Below are positions 20,138-30,130 of a stretch of DNA of 64,000 bases, in pieces. The notes below the pieces were generated by a model that worked only from the letters and a program-made list of their open reading frames with translations, was not told the origin of the DNA and did not search any database. Where the stretch lies: NCBI RefSeq assembly GCF_900156675.1, contig NZ_FTOH01000007.1:62001-126000 (forward strand), read 5' to 3'. Position 1 is the stretch's first letter, and each line of letters begins with the position of its first letter. Source of the DNA: Thalassolituus maritimus (GTDB taxonomy: Bacteria > Pseudomonadota > Gammaproteobacteria > Pseudomonadales > Oceanobacteraceae). The translations under genes and the position numbers were made by a program.

Positions 20138-20184
20138 AAGAACTCCGGAGTATTCAGTGGTGATCAGCGCAGCGACTGGTCAGC

Positions 20185-21540
20185 TTACAGATAGAACAGG
20201 GTGGCGAGCCCGAGAAATGACAGGAAGCCGATCACGTCGGTGACGGTTGTCAGTACTACGCCACCGGCGAGTGCCGGGTCGATGCCACGGGCTTTGAGTA
20301 TCAATGGCAAAGCCGCGCCAGTGACTGCCGCGACCAATAAATTAATGATAATCGCAGCACCGATAATAGCGGCGATGCCTGGGTCGTTAAACCAGAGCAG
20401 GGTAATGACCGCGATGACAGCCGCCCATAATACGCCGTTAATGCCTGCGACGATAATTTCCCGGTTAAACAGCCAGCGGAAGTTTGCACTGGAGAGGTGC
20501 CCGAGAGCCTGACCGCGGATAACCAGAGTCAGCACCTGACTCCCGGCAATGCCCCCCATACTGGCGACAATTGGCATCAGTACGGCGAGAGCGACGACCT
20601 GTTCGATGGTTTTATCAAACAGGCCGATGACGGCGGAGGCAGCCAGTGCCGTAAGCAGGTTAATGCCCAGCCAGACAGCTCGACGGCGGCTGGTTTTCAG
20701 TGCCGGAGCAAAGGTATCTTCTTCTTCATCCAGACCCACGGAACTCATCAGCGAGTGGTCCGCGGTTTCCCGGATAACGTCAACCACGTCATCGATGGTG
20801 ATACGACCGATGAGTTTGCCCTCTGCATCGACAACCGGAGCCGATACAAGGTCGTGTCGTTCGAACAGTTTGGCAACGTCTGTGTCCTGCATGGTGGCAG
20901 GGATCACCCGGGCGTCGGTGGTCATAACCTCACGCACGGTCTGATTTGGATCACTGACAAGAAGCTTGTTGATGGTCAGTATGCCAATAAATTCGTTATT
21001 CCGGTTTACGATCAGGAGGTTATCCGTCATTTCTGGCAGCGTTGGGTGACGGCGCAGGTAACGCATAACAACTTCGAGCGTGATGTCAGGACGGATGGTC
21101 ACCGTATCGGTGTTCATCAGACCACCGGCGCTGTCCTCCGGGTAGCCGAGTACCTGTTCAAGACGGGTACGGTCCTGCTGGTCCATCGCGTCGAGTACTT
21201 CCTGGGTAACGCGTTCAGGAAGTTGCTGCAGGATGTCGGCGACATCATCGGCGTCGAGGTCTGAAGTGATGTCGACCAGTTCTTCGGCACTCAGGTCCGA
21301 CAGGAAGTGCGCTTGCAGGTCTTCGCTTAAGTACTGGAGTACTTCGCCTTCGAGTTCTTTGTCGACCAGATCCCAGAGCACTTTACGTGCTTTCGGCGGG
21401 GAGGACTCGATCAGGTGAGCAATATCGGCAGGCGCGAGGCCGGAATTCAGGATGCGCTCTACTTTATTTAGGGCACCACTTTCCAGGGCAGCATTAAGGC
21501 TGTGGAGTTTTGCTTTTGCCTTTTCTGTGTGCTGAGCCAT
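20185..21540 (-). CDS. mgtE: Magnesium transporter MgtE
   Basis: A 451-residue MgtE magnesium channel of normal length: an N-terminal helical domain, two CBS domains (about residues 130-255) that sense cytoplasmic magnesium, a plug helix and five C-terminal membrane helices. The helix containing LMPIVASMGGIAGSQ is the conserved ion-path segment. Monocistronic by spacing from both neighbours. Confidence 0.95.
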   Translation of the reverse strand: MAQHTEKAKAKLHSLNAALESGALNKVERILNSGLAPADIAHLIESSPPKARKVLWDLVDKELEGEVLQYLSEDLQAHFLSDLSAEELVDITSDLDADDVADILQQLPERVTQEVLDAMDQQDRTRLEQVLGYPEDSAGGLMNTDTVTIRPDITLEVVMRYLRRHPTLPEMTDNLLIVNRNNEFIGILTINKLLVSDPNQTVREVMTTDARVIPATMQDTDVAKLFERHDLVSAPVVDAEGKLIGRITIDDVVDVIRETADHSLMSSVGLDEEEDTFAPALKTSRRRAVWLGINLLTALAASAVIGLFDKTIEQVVALAVLMPIVASMGGIAGSQVLTLVIRGQALGHLSSANFRWLFNREIIVAGINGVLWAAVIAVITLLWFNDPGIAAIIGAAIIINLLVAAVTGAALPLILKARGIDPALAGGVVLTTVTDVIGFLSFLGLATLFYL

Positions 21541-21669
21541 GGCCGGAATCCGGAGTAAATCGGGTTAACTGATTCTAGCCTGATTGCTCGGTTGATACCA
21601 CGAAAGTACTCGCAGTTTTGGGCCTAATCAGCTGTTTTAGCGGGGATAATCGTGAAATTTTCCTGAGGG

Positions 21670-21939
21670 CTATTCTTCTTCATCGAAGCGACGATCAATG
21701 AGATCGGTAATGGCATCGACGGCAGCTTCTTCGTCACTGCCTTCCGCTGTCAGGATCAGCTCAGTGCCTTTGCTTGCGGCCAGCATCATGACTGACATGA
21801 TGCTCTTGCAGTCGACCATACGCCCGTCCTTGCCAATTTTCAGCTGGCTGGAGAAGGCTGACGCGGTAGATACCAGTTTGGCCGCAGCACGGGCATGCAG
21901 GCCGAGTTTATTTATTATTAGAACGCTTTTCTGGATCAT
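21670..21939 (-). CDS. ptsO: Nitrogen-PTS phosphocarrier NPr
   Basis: An 89-residue HPr-like protein with the phosphorylated His at H15 in KLGLHARAA and the CKSIMSVMML stretch around the regulatory Ser region. It passes phosphate from EI-Ntr to PtsN. Last gene of the rpoN-hpf-ptsN-rapZ-ptsO operon, 12 bases after rapZ. Confidence 0.96.
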   Translation of the reverse strand: MIQKSVLIINKLGLHARAAAKLVSTASAFSSQLKIGKDGRMVDCKSIMSVMMLAASKGTELILTAEGSDEEAAVDAITDLIDRRFDEEE

Positions 21940-21951
21940 ACGGTGTCCGGG

Positions 21952-22827
21952 TTATGGAGTGGGCAGATTCGCCGCTCGCGCTAGTTCACGGTGACGTACC
22001 TGCACGTTCGGGTATTTCATACGGTATTCGGTGGCTAGCTGCTCCGCCAGGTAGACGGATCTGTGCTGACCACCGGTGCAGCCAATTGCGATGGTCATGT
22101 AGCTCCGATTTGCTTCGATCAGACGATCCGTCCAGCGAGTCAGAAAATCGCTGATTGATTTCCGCATTTCTCCAACAACATCATAGCTGTTCAGGAATAA
22201 CTGTACTTCACTGTCGAGGCCTGTGAGTTTTCGCAGGTCTTCGCTCCAGTAGGGGTTCGGCAGGTGCCGTACATCGAAAACGTAGTCGGCGTCTGTCGGG
22301 ATACCGTGTTTAAAGCCGAACGACTCAAACAGGATCGACATCTCACCGTTCGGACGATCTGCAACCCGCAGGCGAATCATGCTGCGCAACTCGTGAACAG
22401 ACATGTGGGTGGTGTCTAAGGTCAGGTCCGCCATATTGGCGAGTGGATCAAGGAGCTCTTTCTCCTGGTCGATGGCTTCTGCCAGTGACAGTTCTGTGGT
22501 CGTGAGAGGGTGCTTTCGGCGTGTCGCGCTGAATCGTTGCAGCAGAACCTTTTCAGACGCATCAAGATAAACCACGTCGAGCTGATAGTGATCATTAGGC
22601 AGATCGAACAGCAGTTGTTCGACAGGCTCTTCTGTCGCCGACAGGTTACGCGCGTCAATACTGACCGCTACCCGGGTGAGCTTGTCGTTAGCATCTGCCT
22701 GACTGGCCAATGCGGGTAGCAGCCCGATCGGCAGGTTATCGATGCAATAGAAGCCCAGGTCTTCGAGAACGTGCAGAGCGCTCGATTTGCCCGATCCTGA
22801 TCTTCCGCTGATAACTACCAGGCGCAT
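21952..22827 (-). CDS. rapZ: RNase adapter RapZ
   Basis: A 291-residue RapZ with an N-terminal P-loop GRSGSGKSS (about residues 8-16) and the C-terminal domain containing GCTGGQHRSV. In enterobacteria RapZ senses glucosamine-6-phosphate and guides RNase E to the GlmZ small RNA; whether the same RNA circuit exists here is unknown. It follows ptsN by 17 bases. Confidence 0.95.
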   Translation of the reverse strand: MRLVVISGRSGSGKSSALHVLEDLGFYCIDNLPIGLLPALASQADANDKLTRVAVSIDARNLSATEEPVEQLLFDLPNDHYQLDVVYLDASEKVLLQRFSATRRKHPLTTTELSLAEAIDQEKELLDPLANMADLTLDTTHMSVHELRSMIRLRVADRPNGEMSILFESFGFKHGIPTDADYVFDVRHLPNPYWSEDLRKLTGLDSEVQLFLNSYDVVGEMRKSISDFLTRWTDRLIEANRSYMTIAIGCTGGQHRSVYLAEQLATEYRMKYPNVQVRHRELARAANLPTP

Positions 22828-22844
22828 ATTCGACTCCGTGATGA

Positions 22845-23303
22845 CTACCGCTCTGCGATCGCTCGCTGGAAAAGATGTTTGGCGTCTGGCGCGTTGCGTA
22901 GAGCTTCGCGATATTCCGCCTGATTAAAGTTACTGGCGAGTGTCGCCAATATCTGAAGGTGTTCGTCGGTCGCTTCCTCGGGGACTAACAAAGCAAATAC
23001 GAGGTCGACCGGATTACCATCAATAGAATCATAGTCTATCGGGGTATTTAATCTTAGTAGAATGCCCAACGCTTTCTGACACTGCAGCAGTCGGCAGTGT
23101 GGGATGGCGATGCCTTCTCCTATCCCTGTGCTCCCCATGCGCTCGCGTGCTAACAGGCGTTCGTATATATCGTCTGCGGAGGCGTCGCCGATTTCTTCAG
23201 CAACCAGAGATGAAAGTTGTTCTAACAGTTTTTTCTTACTGGAAACGGTCACGTCAATGACGGACCGCTCCGGTGTGAGGATATCCTCAATACTCAAAGA
23301 CAT
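22845..23303 (-). CDS. ptsN: Nitrogen-PTS regulatory protein EIIA-Ntr
   Basis: A 152-residue PTS EIIA-type 2 protein with the active His at H69 in GIAIPHCR. It regulates potassium transport and other nitrogen and stress functions depending on its phosphorylation by NPr. It starts 3 bases after hpf in the sigma-54 cluster. Confidence 0.96.
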   Translation of the reverse strand: MSLSIEDILTPERSVIDVTVSSKKKLLEQLSSLVAEEIGDASADDIYERLLARERMGSTGIGEGIAIPHCRLLQCQKALGILLRLNTPIDYDSIDGNPVDLVFALLVPEEATDEHLQILATLASNFNQAEYREALRNAPDAKHLFQRAIAER

Positions 23304-23306
23304 GCT

Positions 23307-23609
23307 TCAGCCTTGACCGTGTTGGCGCGCTACCAGCTTCTCTTTGTGTTTCAGAACCTGACGGTCCAGCTTATCCACCATCTGATCGATAGCGGTATAC
23401 ATATCTTCGTTTTCTGCTTTGGCGTGCAGGTCGTGACCTGTGATGTGAATTGTCGCTTCAGCCGTCTGTCGATCTTTAACGACAGTCAGTGTGACTTGCC
23501 CTGTGGTGATGCTGTCACTGTGGCGTGTCAGTTTAGCCATTTTATCTTCAACGTGTGCCTGCATAGCTTCTGTTACTTCTACATGATGACCACTGATATT
23601 GATTTGCAT
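23307..23609 (-). CDS. hpf: Ribosome hibernation promoting factor (short HPF)
   Basis: A 100-residue YfiA/HPF family protein of the short type, with the beta-alpha-beta fold that sits in the 30S A and P sites. The N-terminal QINISGHHVEVTEAM stretch is typical. It lies between rpoN and ptsN, its usual place. Confidence 0.95.
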   Translation of the reverse strand: MQINISGHHVEVTEAMQAHVEDKMAKLTRHSDSITTGQVTLTVVKDRQTAEATIHITGHDLHAKAENEDMYTAIDQMVDKLDRQVLKHKEKLVARQHGQG

Positions 23610-23646
23610 GCCAAGTCTCCTGTGTCGCTGGCGGTATGTGAATCAA

Positions 23647-23673
23647 AGTCTGTTGACTCTCAACTAACAGACT
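23647..23673 (-). other. Hairpin between rpoN and hpf
   Basis: AGTCTGTT (23647-23654) pairs with AACAGACT (23666-23673), enclosing a GTTGA/TCAAC alternative stem. There is no T-run, so it is not a classic terminator; it may be a processing or stability element in the operon mRNA. Confidence 0.35.
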
Positions 23674-25233
23674 CTAAATCAGCTGCTTACGTTCATTCGA
23701 TGGTGGTATCAGCATAGCCTCGCGGTATTTCGCTACCGTGCGCCGTGCCACTTTGATGCCTTTCTCACCCAGCATCGTTGCTATCTTGTTGTCACTGAGT
23801 GGCTTCCGCGTGTTTTCGTCCGCGATCAGTTTTTTGATCATCGCCCGGATGGCCGTCGATGAACACTCCCCGCCGCTGTCGGTGCTGACGTGGCTGGAGA
23901 AAAAATACTTGAGCTCAAAAATGCCGCGCGGCGTATGCATGTATTTCTGAGTCGTCACTCGCGAGATCGTTGACTCATGCATACCAACCGCTTCGGCGAT
24001 GTCATGAAGCACCAGCGGTTTCATCCCTTCATCACCTTCTTCAAAGAAGTCTATCTGGAATTCAACGATTTTGGTTGCGACTTTGAGCAGAGTGTCATTG
24101 CGACTTTGCAGGCTTTTGATAAACCAGCGCGCTTCCTGCAGGTGATCTTTGAGGAAGGTATTGTCGGCACTGCTGTCTGAGCGGCGGATCAGCGATGCAT
24201 AATCGGCATTCACACGCAGCTTGGGTGCAATTTCTGGATTCAGCTCAACACGCCACTCATCACGAATCTGGCGGACGATGACGTCTGGAATGACGTATTC
24301 AGATTCTTCTGAAGCGATACCGGCACCCGGCTTAGGGTTCAGCTCTTTAATCAGTCGCATGACGGATTTCAGATCGTCTTCCTTTAATTTGGTACGGCGC
24401 ATCAGTGACTGATAATCACGGCTACCAAGCAGGTCAATATGATCACGAATGATCAGCTGAGCTTCGGTTAACCACGGGGTACCTTGTGGGAGCTGATGCA
24501 GCTGAAGAAGCAGACATTCGCGCAGGTCGCGACAGAAAACACCGGCCGGATCAAACTGCTGAAGGCGATGAAGAACTGCCATCACTTCTTCTTCTTCGAT
24601 TTCGAGTGATGGGTCCATCGCTTCAATGACGTCTTCTACGGTCGTGTGAAGGTAGCCATCATCGTCCACACCATCAATCAGCATGGTAGCAACTTCCCGG
24701 TCGGCATCTGACATTGGGGTCAGGTTAAGCTGCCAGAGCAGGTGATCCTGCAGATTGTCGCTGGTGGCATAGCGGGAATCGTAGTCAAAGTCTTCGTCTA
24801 CCGGCCCGGAGCTTGATGCGACTCCGGCGCTGACCTGATAGGTATCTTCCCACTGGCTATCTACAGGCAGGTCATCGGGCAGTTTCTCGCTCGACCATTG
24901 CTCATCGAGAGATTCCTGGCCGCTCTGATCGTCGTAGGAATTGTCATCGTAGGAATTGTCGTAATCCTGATTGTCAGAGCTGCTTTCACGGTTGTCGTGG
25001 CTGTCTCTGTCGTTGTTGTCGGAATCAGAACTGCGGGAATCGTTGTCTGACTCGTTTCCTGAGTCGCTGTTGTCATCAAACTCTTCGCTTTCCAGCATTG
25101 GGTTGGAATCCAGCGCTTCCTGAATTTCCTGCTGAAGGTCCAGCGTTGAAAGCTGGAGGAGGCGGATGGCCTGTTGCAGCTGAGGCGTCATTGTCAGCTG
25201 CTGGCCCATCTTAATCTGAAGGGATGTCTTCAT
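23674..25233 (-). CDS. rpoN: RNA polymerase sigma-54 factor
   Basis: A 519-residue RpoN. Residues 1-50 are the Gln/Leu-rich activator-responsive region I ([25 protein letters not shown]). Residues about 52-112 are almost only Ser, Asp, Asn and Glu, an unusually long low-complexity form of acidic region II. The core-binding domain follows, then the helix-turn-helix and the RpoN box [10 protein letters not shown] near the end, which reads the -24 element. First gene of rpoN-hpf-ptsN-rapZ-ptsO. Confidence 0.97.
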   Translation of the reverse strand: MKTSLQIKMGQQLTMTPQLQQAIRLLQLSTLDLQQEIQEALDSNPMLESEEFDDNSDSGNESDNDSRSSDSDNNDRDSHDNRESSSDNQDYDNSYDDNSYDDQSGQESLDEQWSSEKLPDDLPVDSQWEDTYQVSAGVASSSGPVDEDFDYDSRYATSDNLQDHLLWQLNLTPMSDADREVATMLIDGVDDDGYLHTTVEDVIEAMDPSLEIEEEEVMAVLHRLQQFDPAGVFCRDLRECLLLQLHQLPQGTPWLTEAQLIIRDHIDLLGSRDYQSLMRRTKLKEDDLKSVMRLIKELNPKPGAGIASEESEYVIPDVIVRQIRDEWRVELNPEIAPKLRVNADYASLIRRSDSSADNTFLKDHLQEARWFIKSLQSRNDTLLKVATKIVEFQIDFFEEGDEGMKPLVLHDIAEAVGMHESTISRVTTQKYMHTPRGIFELKYFFSSHVSTDSGGECSSTAIRAMIKKLIADENTRKPLSDNKIATMLGEKGIKVARRTVAKYREAMLIPPSNERKQLI

Positions 25234-25377
25234 ATAACTCGGTAATTACGACCTGAAAATCGAACCATCTTTTTGTTTGATGCACCTAGCATTATAGGCA
25301 AAGTCCTTGTATATGGAACCTATTTTGCTTACCAGAGTAAATAGATAACTCTACAGTACGTGACATTGGTCAGAGTT

Positions 25378-26103
25378 TCAAAGACGGAAGTCGTCTCCGA
25401 GGTAGACTTCGCGCACCTGTTCATTGGCCAGTACGTCTTCAGCCGTGCCCTCGGCGATGATGTGGCCGCCACCGACGATGAAAGCCTTTTCGCAAATCGC
25501 GAGGGTCTCGCGCACGTTATGGTCGGTGATCAGTACGCCGATGCCCCGCGCTTTGAGCTGACGGATGATATCCATGATGTCCGATACTGAGATCGGGTCT
25601 ACACCGGCGAAGGGTTCGTCGAGCAGAATGAACGAGGGCTCTGCAGCCAGCGCTCTGGCAATCTCGACACGTCGACGCTCACCGCCGGATAGCGCCATGC
25701 CGGCGCTGTCGCGGATGTGTTGAATATGAAATTCGTTGAGTAGCTGCTCGAGTTGTTCAGTTCGCTGCTGGCGATTGAGATCTTTACGGGTCTCAAGAAT
25801 GGCCATGATGTTATCTGCAACACTGAGCTTGCGGAAAATCGACGCTTCCTGCGGCAGGTAACCGATGCCTTTGCGGGCACGGCCGTGCATTGGCAGGTGG
25901 CTGATGTCTTCGTCGTCGATCATGATACGACCACGATCAGCCTGCACCAGGTTGACGATCATATAGAAACAGGTCGTTTTGCCGGCGCCATTGGGGCCCA
26001 GCAAACCAACGATCTGACCGCTTTCAACGCGGATAGACACGTCTTTAACGACTTCGCGGCCGCCGTAACTTTTGGCCAGATGTTCTGCCTTCAGTGTTTT
26101 CAT
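25378..26103 (-). CDS. lptB: LPS transport ATPase LptB
   Basis: A 241-residue ABC ATPase: Walker [10 protein letters not shown], signature [15 protein letters not shown], Walker [14 protein letters not shown] and the switch His in ITDHNVRE. It powers LPS extraction from the inner membrane through LptFG. It overlaps lptA by ATGA. Confidence 0.97.
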   Translation of the reverse strand: MKTLKAEHLAKSYGGREVVKDVSIRVESGQIVGLLGPNGAGKTTCFYMIVNLVQADRGRIMIDDEDISHLPMHGRARKGIGYLPQEASIFRKLSVADNIMAILETRKDLNRQQRTEQLEQLLNEFHIQHIRDSAGMALSGGERRRVEIARALAAEPSFILLDEPFAGVDPISVSDIMDIIRQLKARGIGVLITDHNVRETLAICEKAFIVGGGHIIAEGTAEDVLANEQVREVYLGDDFRL

Positions 26104-26678
26104 TCTGTCGATGCTTCCGGAGATTCTGTCGTGTCAGACTCTGAGTCAGATTCGGACTCGCGTTTTGGCGGCTGGATAACGACTTTGATCCGGCCGGAGT
26201 CTTCATCTGTGCTGTCGGTCGACGACTCAGCGGTGGTGCCATCAGCACGCACGGTCTCTGTTGCCATGTCGTAGGTGATGCGTTCGCCGCTGAAAATATT
26301 GCCTTCCTGTTCCAGCTCAGCATCGCCGGTGATAATGATGCGGCGCTCGCTGGTGTAGTAATCGATGCGGTTGCCGAGGGCCGTGGTGAGCGGTTTACCG
26401 ACCTCAATCTGCTGTTGGTAACGGGCACGGTCGCCTTCTGCGACGGCTTTTTCGAGGGTGTCGCCGTTGCGCAGAATCATCAGGCGGTCGGCTTCTATTT
26501 TCAGCGTGCCTTGGGTAAGAATGACGTTGCCTTCATACACAACTGTACCTGCGCGGCGGTCGATTTCTGCAGAATCTGAGAGGATCGTCATTTCTTTCTG
26601 CCAGTCATCCGGCAATGCGACTGTGTAGCTTGCGATCACTGACAGCGACATCACGGCCAGTTTATTGAACAGGTTCAT
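26100..26678 (-). CDS. lptA: LPS transport periplasmic bridge protein LptA
   Basis: A 192-residue LptA with an N-terminal signal peptide (about residues 1-22) and the OstA-like beta-jellyroll containing [17 protein letters not shown]. It polymerises between LptC and LptD to carry LPS. Its tail is acidic and Ser-rich. The start overlaps the end of lptC by 17 bases. Confidence 0.95.
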   Translation of the reverse strand: MNLFNKLAVMSLSVIASYTVALPDDWQKEMTILSDSAEIDRRAGTVVYEGNVILTQGTLKIEADRLMILRNGDTLEKAVAEGDRARYQQQIEVGKPLTTALGNRIDYYTSERRIIITGDAELEQEGNIFSGERITYDMATETVRADGTTAESSTDSTDEDSGRIKVVIQPPKRESESDSESDTTESPEASTE

Positions 26679-27213
26679 AAGTCGTACGGACTCCTGTTTT
26701 CAGTTCGAGGCGCTGACGTGTGGCGTCAAACATCATTCCGGTGCCAGTCATGCGGCTGTTTTCACCCGTCATGGTAACCAGCTCATCAGTCTCTGCGATC
26801 TTGTCATCAATATGATAGGTCAGCCTTGAGGTTTCAAGGCGCATCGGGTCACTGCTGTCGAGCGGCCTGATTAATATGTTGCCTGATAATTTCAGTGCCT
26901 GTTCGTTGCCGCGCATAACACCTTCGTCAGCGGTCAGTACCCAGTCGTCTTTTGAACTGACCAGAAGACGTGGCTCACTGAATACGGTGAGGTCGCCCTC
27001 GGGAAAGTGCTCTGATTTTGCGGCGTAAAAAGTATCGGCCAGTGAGCCGTCTTTTTCGTAGCGGCGACTGAACAGTACTTCGCCATAATAATCCGGCTCG
27101 CGAACGACCTGTTCGGTCGTTTGCCCGGTAATATCGCGGGTGTAGCGATCTACTGCCAGAAAGGCAACGCCGAAAAATGCGGTGACTAATAGCAGTAGAT
27201 AGCGCTTACGCAT
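26662..27213 (-). CDS. lptC: LPS export inner-membrane protein LptC
   Basis: A 183-residue bitopic protein with one N-terminal membrane helix (about residues 5-23) and a periplasmic jellyroll that hands LPS to LptA. It starts within the stop of kdsD (TGATG overlap). The position after kdsD is usually occupied by kdsC, absent here. Confidence 0.92.
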   Translation of the reverse strand: MRKRYLLLLVTAFFGVAFLAVDRYTRDITGQTTEQVVREPDYYGEVLFSRRYEKDGSLADTFYAAKSEHFPEGDLTVFSEPRLLVSSKDDWVLTADEGVMRGNEQALKLSGNILIRPLDSSDPMRLETSRLTYHIDDKIAETDELVTMTGENSRMTGTGMMFDATRQRLELKTGVRTTYEPVQ

Positions 27214-28190
27214 CAGATGACGCCTGCTCGCAGAAGGTCGTGCATGTTAATAACACCGACGGTGCGGCCTTCGTCCTGCACGACGAGCGCGTTGATCTTG
27301 CCGTCTTCCATGATTTTCAGGGCTTCTGCTGCGAGCATGCCCGGTGAGGTCGTTTTACATTCAACCGTCATCACATCTTTGATGGTGGCATTACGGATAT
27401 CGACACCATGGTCGATGGCACGACGAAGGTCACCATCGGTGAAGATACCGGCGAGCTTGCCGTCGGAGCCTGCGACTGTGGTCATGCCTAACCCTTTCGA
27501 GGTAGCGATCAGCAGCGCTTCTGGCAAAGATGTCTCGGGAGACACAACCGGAATCTGGTCGCCGCTGTGCATGATGTTTTCAACTTTAAGGAGCAGGCGA
27601 CGCCCGAGGCTGCCGCCCGGATGAGAGAACGCGAAATCTTCGGCGGTAAAGCCTTTGGCTTCGAGCAGCGCGATCGCCAGTGCATCACCCATAACCAGCG
27701 CACACGTGGTTGATGATGTCGGTGCCAGATCAAGAGGGCAGGCCTCCTGATCGACACCCGCATAAAGATGGCTGTCGGCTGCTTTTGCCAGTGTCGATTC
27801 TTTATTCCCTGTCATGCTGATCAGCTGGGTGCCTTGACGCTTCAGCAGTGGTAACAGACTGGTGACCTCGCTGGTTTCACCGGAGTTCGATAACGCAATC
27901 ACAACATCAGCAGCCGTGATCATACCCATGTCACCGTGGCTGGCCTCACCCGGGTGAACGAAAAAAGCCGGGGTGCCCGTACTGGCCAGAGTTGCCGCCA
28001 TTTTGTTACCGACGTGACCGGACTTACCCATGCCGGTAACCACCACGCGACCACGGCACTGAATAATTATCTGGCAGGCGCGGGTGAAATTGTCATCCAG
28101 GTGGTTGTTCAGTAAACCGACCGCTTCCTGTTCGAGTTTTACAGTGCGGCGGGCAGAGTCGATAAAATTAAACGTTGTTGATTCAGTCAT
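27213..28190 (-). CDS. kdsD: Arabinose-5-phosphate isomerase KdsD
   Basis: A 325-residue KpsF/GutQ-type isomerase: an SIS domain (about residues 40-175; GMGKSGHVGNKMAATL, SNSGETSEV) and two CBS domains (about 205-325). It converts ribulose-5-phosphate to arabinose-5-phosphate, the first step to Kdo for LPS. ATGA overlap with yrbG upstream and TGATG overlap with lptC downstream. Confidence 0.95.
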   Translation of the reverse strand: MTESTTFNFIDSARRTVKLEQEAVGLLNNHLDDNFTRACQIIIQCRGRVVVTGMGKSGHVGNKMAATLASTGTPAFFVHPGEASHGDMGMITAADVVIALSNSGETSEVTSLLPLLKRQGTQLISMTGNKESTLAKAADSHLYAGVDQEACPLDLAPTSSTTCALVMGDALAIALLEAKGFTAEDFAFSHPGGSLGRRLLLKVENIMHSGDQIPVVSPETSLPEALLIATSKGLGMTTVAGSDGKLAGIFTDGDLRRAIDHGVDIRNATIKDVMTVECKTTSPGMLAAEALKIMEDGKINALVVQDEGRTVGVINMHDLLRAGVI

Positions 28191-29149
28191 GCTTGGTTTG
28201 CCAGAAATAAGGTGAACATGTAGCCGAGGTAACCGGCGGTAAGAATGATGCCCGGAATGCGCCCCAGTGTCCCTCTGCGATAACAGATAACGAAAAACAG
28301 CAGCAGAGCAAAGGTGGCGCCAGCCATCACTATGTAGTCACGGTAAAGTGCCATTGGTTCAACGGCGGTGACCGCCAGAATTCCCGGGATAGGCATTACT
28401 GCGAGCAGATTGAAAATATTCGAGCCAATGACATTGCCAATGGCAATGTCGTGGTGACCTTTCAGAGCGCTGGCGACGGACGCCGCTAGCTCCGGCAGGC
28501 TGGTGCCAATCGCAATAATCGTCAGGCCGATCACCAGGTCAGACACTCCAAAGGCTGTTGCGATACCTGTTGCGCCCCAGACCAGTGCTTTTGAACTGGC
28601 CATCAGGGTGATCAGACCGACGACCAGCCAGAACACGGCTTTGCCGGTAGGTGTGCTTTCGATTTCGGCCGCTTCGTCTTCATCGATCACAGATTCGCCG
28701 CTATCAGACGATTGTTGGAACATAAGGAACAGGGCGAATACCAGAGCAGCGATCAGTATCAGGGCGTCTACCAGATTCAGCTCAAGATCGATCAGTATGA
28801 CACCTGCGAGCAGGGTGATCATCATCAGCAGAGGGAGTTCTTTTTTCAGCAAGCCCTTCTGCAATGGAATAGGCGCGACAAGGGCCGTGATACCGAGTAC
28901 CAGTGCAATGTTGGTGATGTTAGAACCAATAGCATTACCGATGGCCAGGTTACCCGCTCCGTCGATGGAGGCCATCGCCGAAACAAACATCTCTGGCGCG
29001 GACGTGCCGATGGAAACAATCGTCAGGCCAACGAGCATCTGAGACATGCCCAGATGACGTGCAGTCGCCGCGGCACCGATAACAAATTTGTCAGCACTCC
29101 AGACAAGAAAAATCAGGCCAACGAGGATTGCGCCTATTTCGGGATACAT
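28187..29149 (-). CDS. yrbG: Calcium/sodium antiporter family protein YrbG
   Basis: A 320-residue protein with ten predicted membrane segments in two inverted halves, each with the alpha-repeat motif of cation exchangers (NAIGSNITN in the first, NVIGSNIFN in the second). Substrate in vivo is uncertain. First gene of the yrbG-kdsD-lptCAB operon and divergent from mlaF, as in E. coli. Confidence 0.93.
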   Translation of the reverse strand: MYPEIGAILVGLIFLVWSADKFVIGAAATARHLGMSQMLVGLTIVSIGTSAPEMFVSAMASIDGAGNLAIGNAIGSNITNIALVLGITALVAPIPLQKGLLKKELPLLMMITLLAGVILIDLELNLVDALILIAALVFALFLMFQQSSDSGESVIDEDEAAEIESTPTGKAVFWLVVGLITLMASSKALVWGATGIATAFGVSDLVIGLTIIAIGTSLPELAASVASALKGHHDIAIGNVIGSNIFNLLAVMPIPGILAVTAVEPMALYRDYIVMAGATFALLLFFVICYRRGTLGRIPGIILTAGYLGYMFTLFLANQA

Positions 29150-29305
29150 AGCAAAAGATCACGCTCAGGAAATTAAGCCGCTCATTGTACCGGAGCGGCG
29201 AATCGGCGCAATTGCAACAGGATGTTCCGTCTACCGTGCGGAATTGCCGTTGGTATGCCCTGAACAATCCGATATGCTAGCGGTCAGTTAAAGTACAGGG
29301 TAAAT

Positions 29306-29316
29306 ACAGGTCACCT
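29306..29316. other. Small palindrome overlapping the mlaF ribosome site
   Basis: CAGGTCACCTG forms a perfect dyad just before the mlaF ATG and contains its AGGT ribosome site. It may form a small hairpin in the mRNA; no regulator can be named. Confidence 0.3.
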
Positions 29317-29317
29317 G

Positions 29318-30130
29318 ATGTCTGACAATAACAACCACGTCGAAGTTAAGGATGTCACCTTTTATCGTGGTAAAAGAAAGATCTACGACGGTCTCAATGT
29401 TGCCTTCCCGCGCGGTAAAATTACCGCAATCATGGGGCCGAGCGGCACAGGGAAGACAACGCTCCTGCGCATGATCGGTGGCCAGCTCAAGGCGGACTCT
29501 GGCGAGGTGCTGGTGGATGGCAGCAATGTCGGCACCATGAGTCGTGGAGATCTGTTCGAGCTGCGTAAAAATAAAATGGGCATGCTGTTCCAGACCAGTG
29601 GTTTGTTTACGGATCTCAATGTCTTTGACAATGTCGCTTTCCCGCTGCGTACCCACACCGATCTTCCGGACGACATGATCCGTGATCTGGTGCTGATGAA
29701 ACTCGAAGCGGTGGGCCTTCGCGGTGCGCGTGATCTGTTTCCTGCGGAACTGTCCGGTGGCATGGTGCGCCGTGTTGCGTTAGCGCGCTCTATCGCCATG
29801 GACCCTGAACTCATTATGTATGACGAGCCGTTTACCGGGCTCGATCCTATTTCTATGGGGATGATTCTGCGCCTGATCCGAGGTTTAAATGAAGCGCTCG
29901 GTCTGACCAGCTTGCTGGTGTCTCACGATGTGGAAGAATCCTGTCAGATTGCTGATTACCTTTGCATCGTTTCAGGCGGAAAAGTGATTGGCTTCGGTAC
30001 ACCAGACGAACTCCGAAATGGCGACAACGCTGAAGTACGGCAGTTTCTTAACGGTGATCCTGATGGCCCTGTACCCTTCCATTATCCGGCCGATGACTAT
30101 CGCGCTGATTTATTTGCGGGAGAGGCGTAA
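29318..30130 (+). CDS. mlaF: Phospholipid transport ATPase MlaF
   Basis: A 270-residue ABC ATPase with Walker A GPSGTGKTT, signature LSGGMVRRVALARSIA and Walker B LIMYDEPFTGLDP. It drives MlaE in lipid-asymmetry maintenance. The C-terminal extension after about residue 245 is where MlaF proteins contact a neighbour and MlaB. First gene of mlaFED-mlaB. Confidence 0.96.
   Translation: MSDNNNHVEVKDVTFYRGKRKIYDGLNVAFPRGKITAIMGPSGTGKTTLLRMIGGQLKADSGEVLVDGSNVGTMSRGDLFELRKNKMGMLFQTSGLFTDLNVFDNVAFPLRTHTDLPDDMIRDLVLMKLEAVGLRGARDLFPAELSGGMVRRVALARSIAMDPELIMYDEPFTGLDPISMGMILRLIRGLNEALGLTSLLVSHDVEESCQIADYLCIVSGGKVIGFGTPDELRNGDNAEVRQFLNGDPDGPVPFHYPADDYRADLFAGEA

Noticed and set aside
20497-21264. A 255-codon plus-strand frame opposite mgtE
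   Set aside because: It is antisense to the MgtE gene, has no ribosome site and its sequence is the shadow of MgtE codons.
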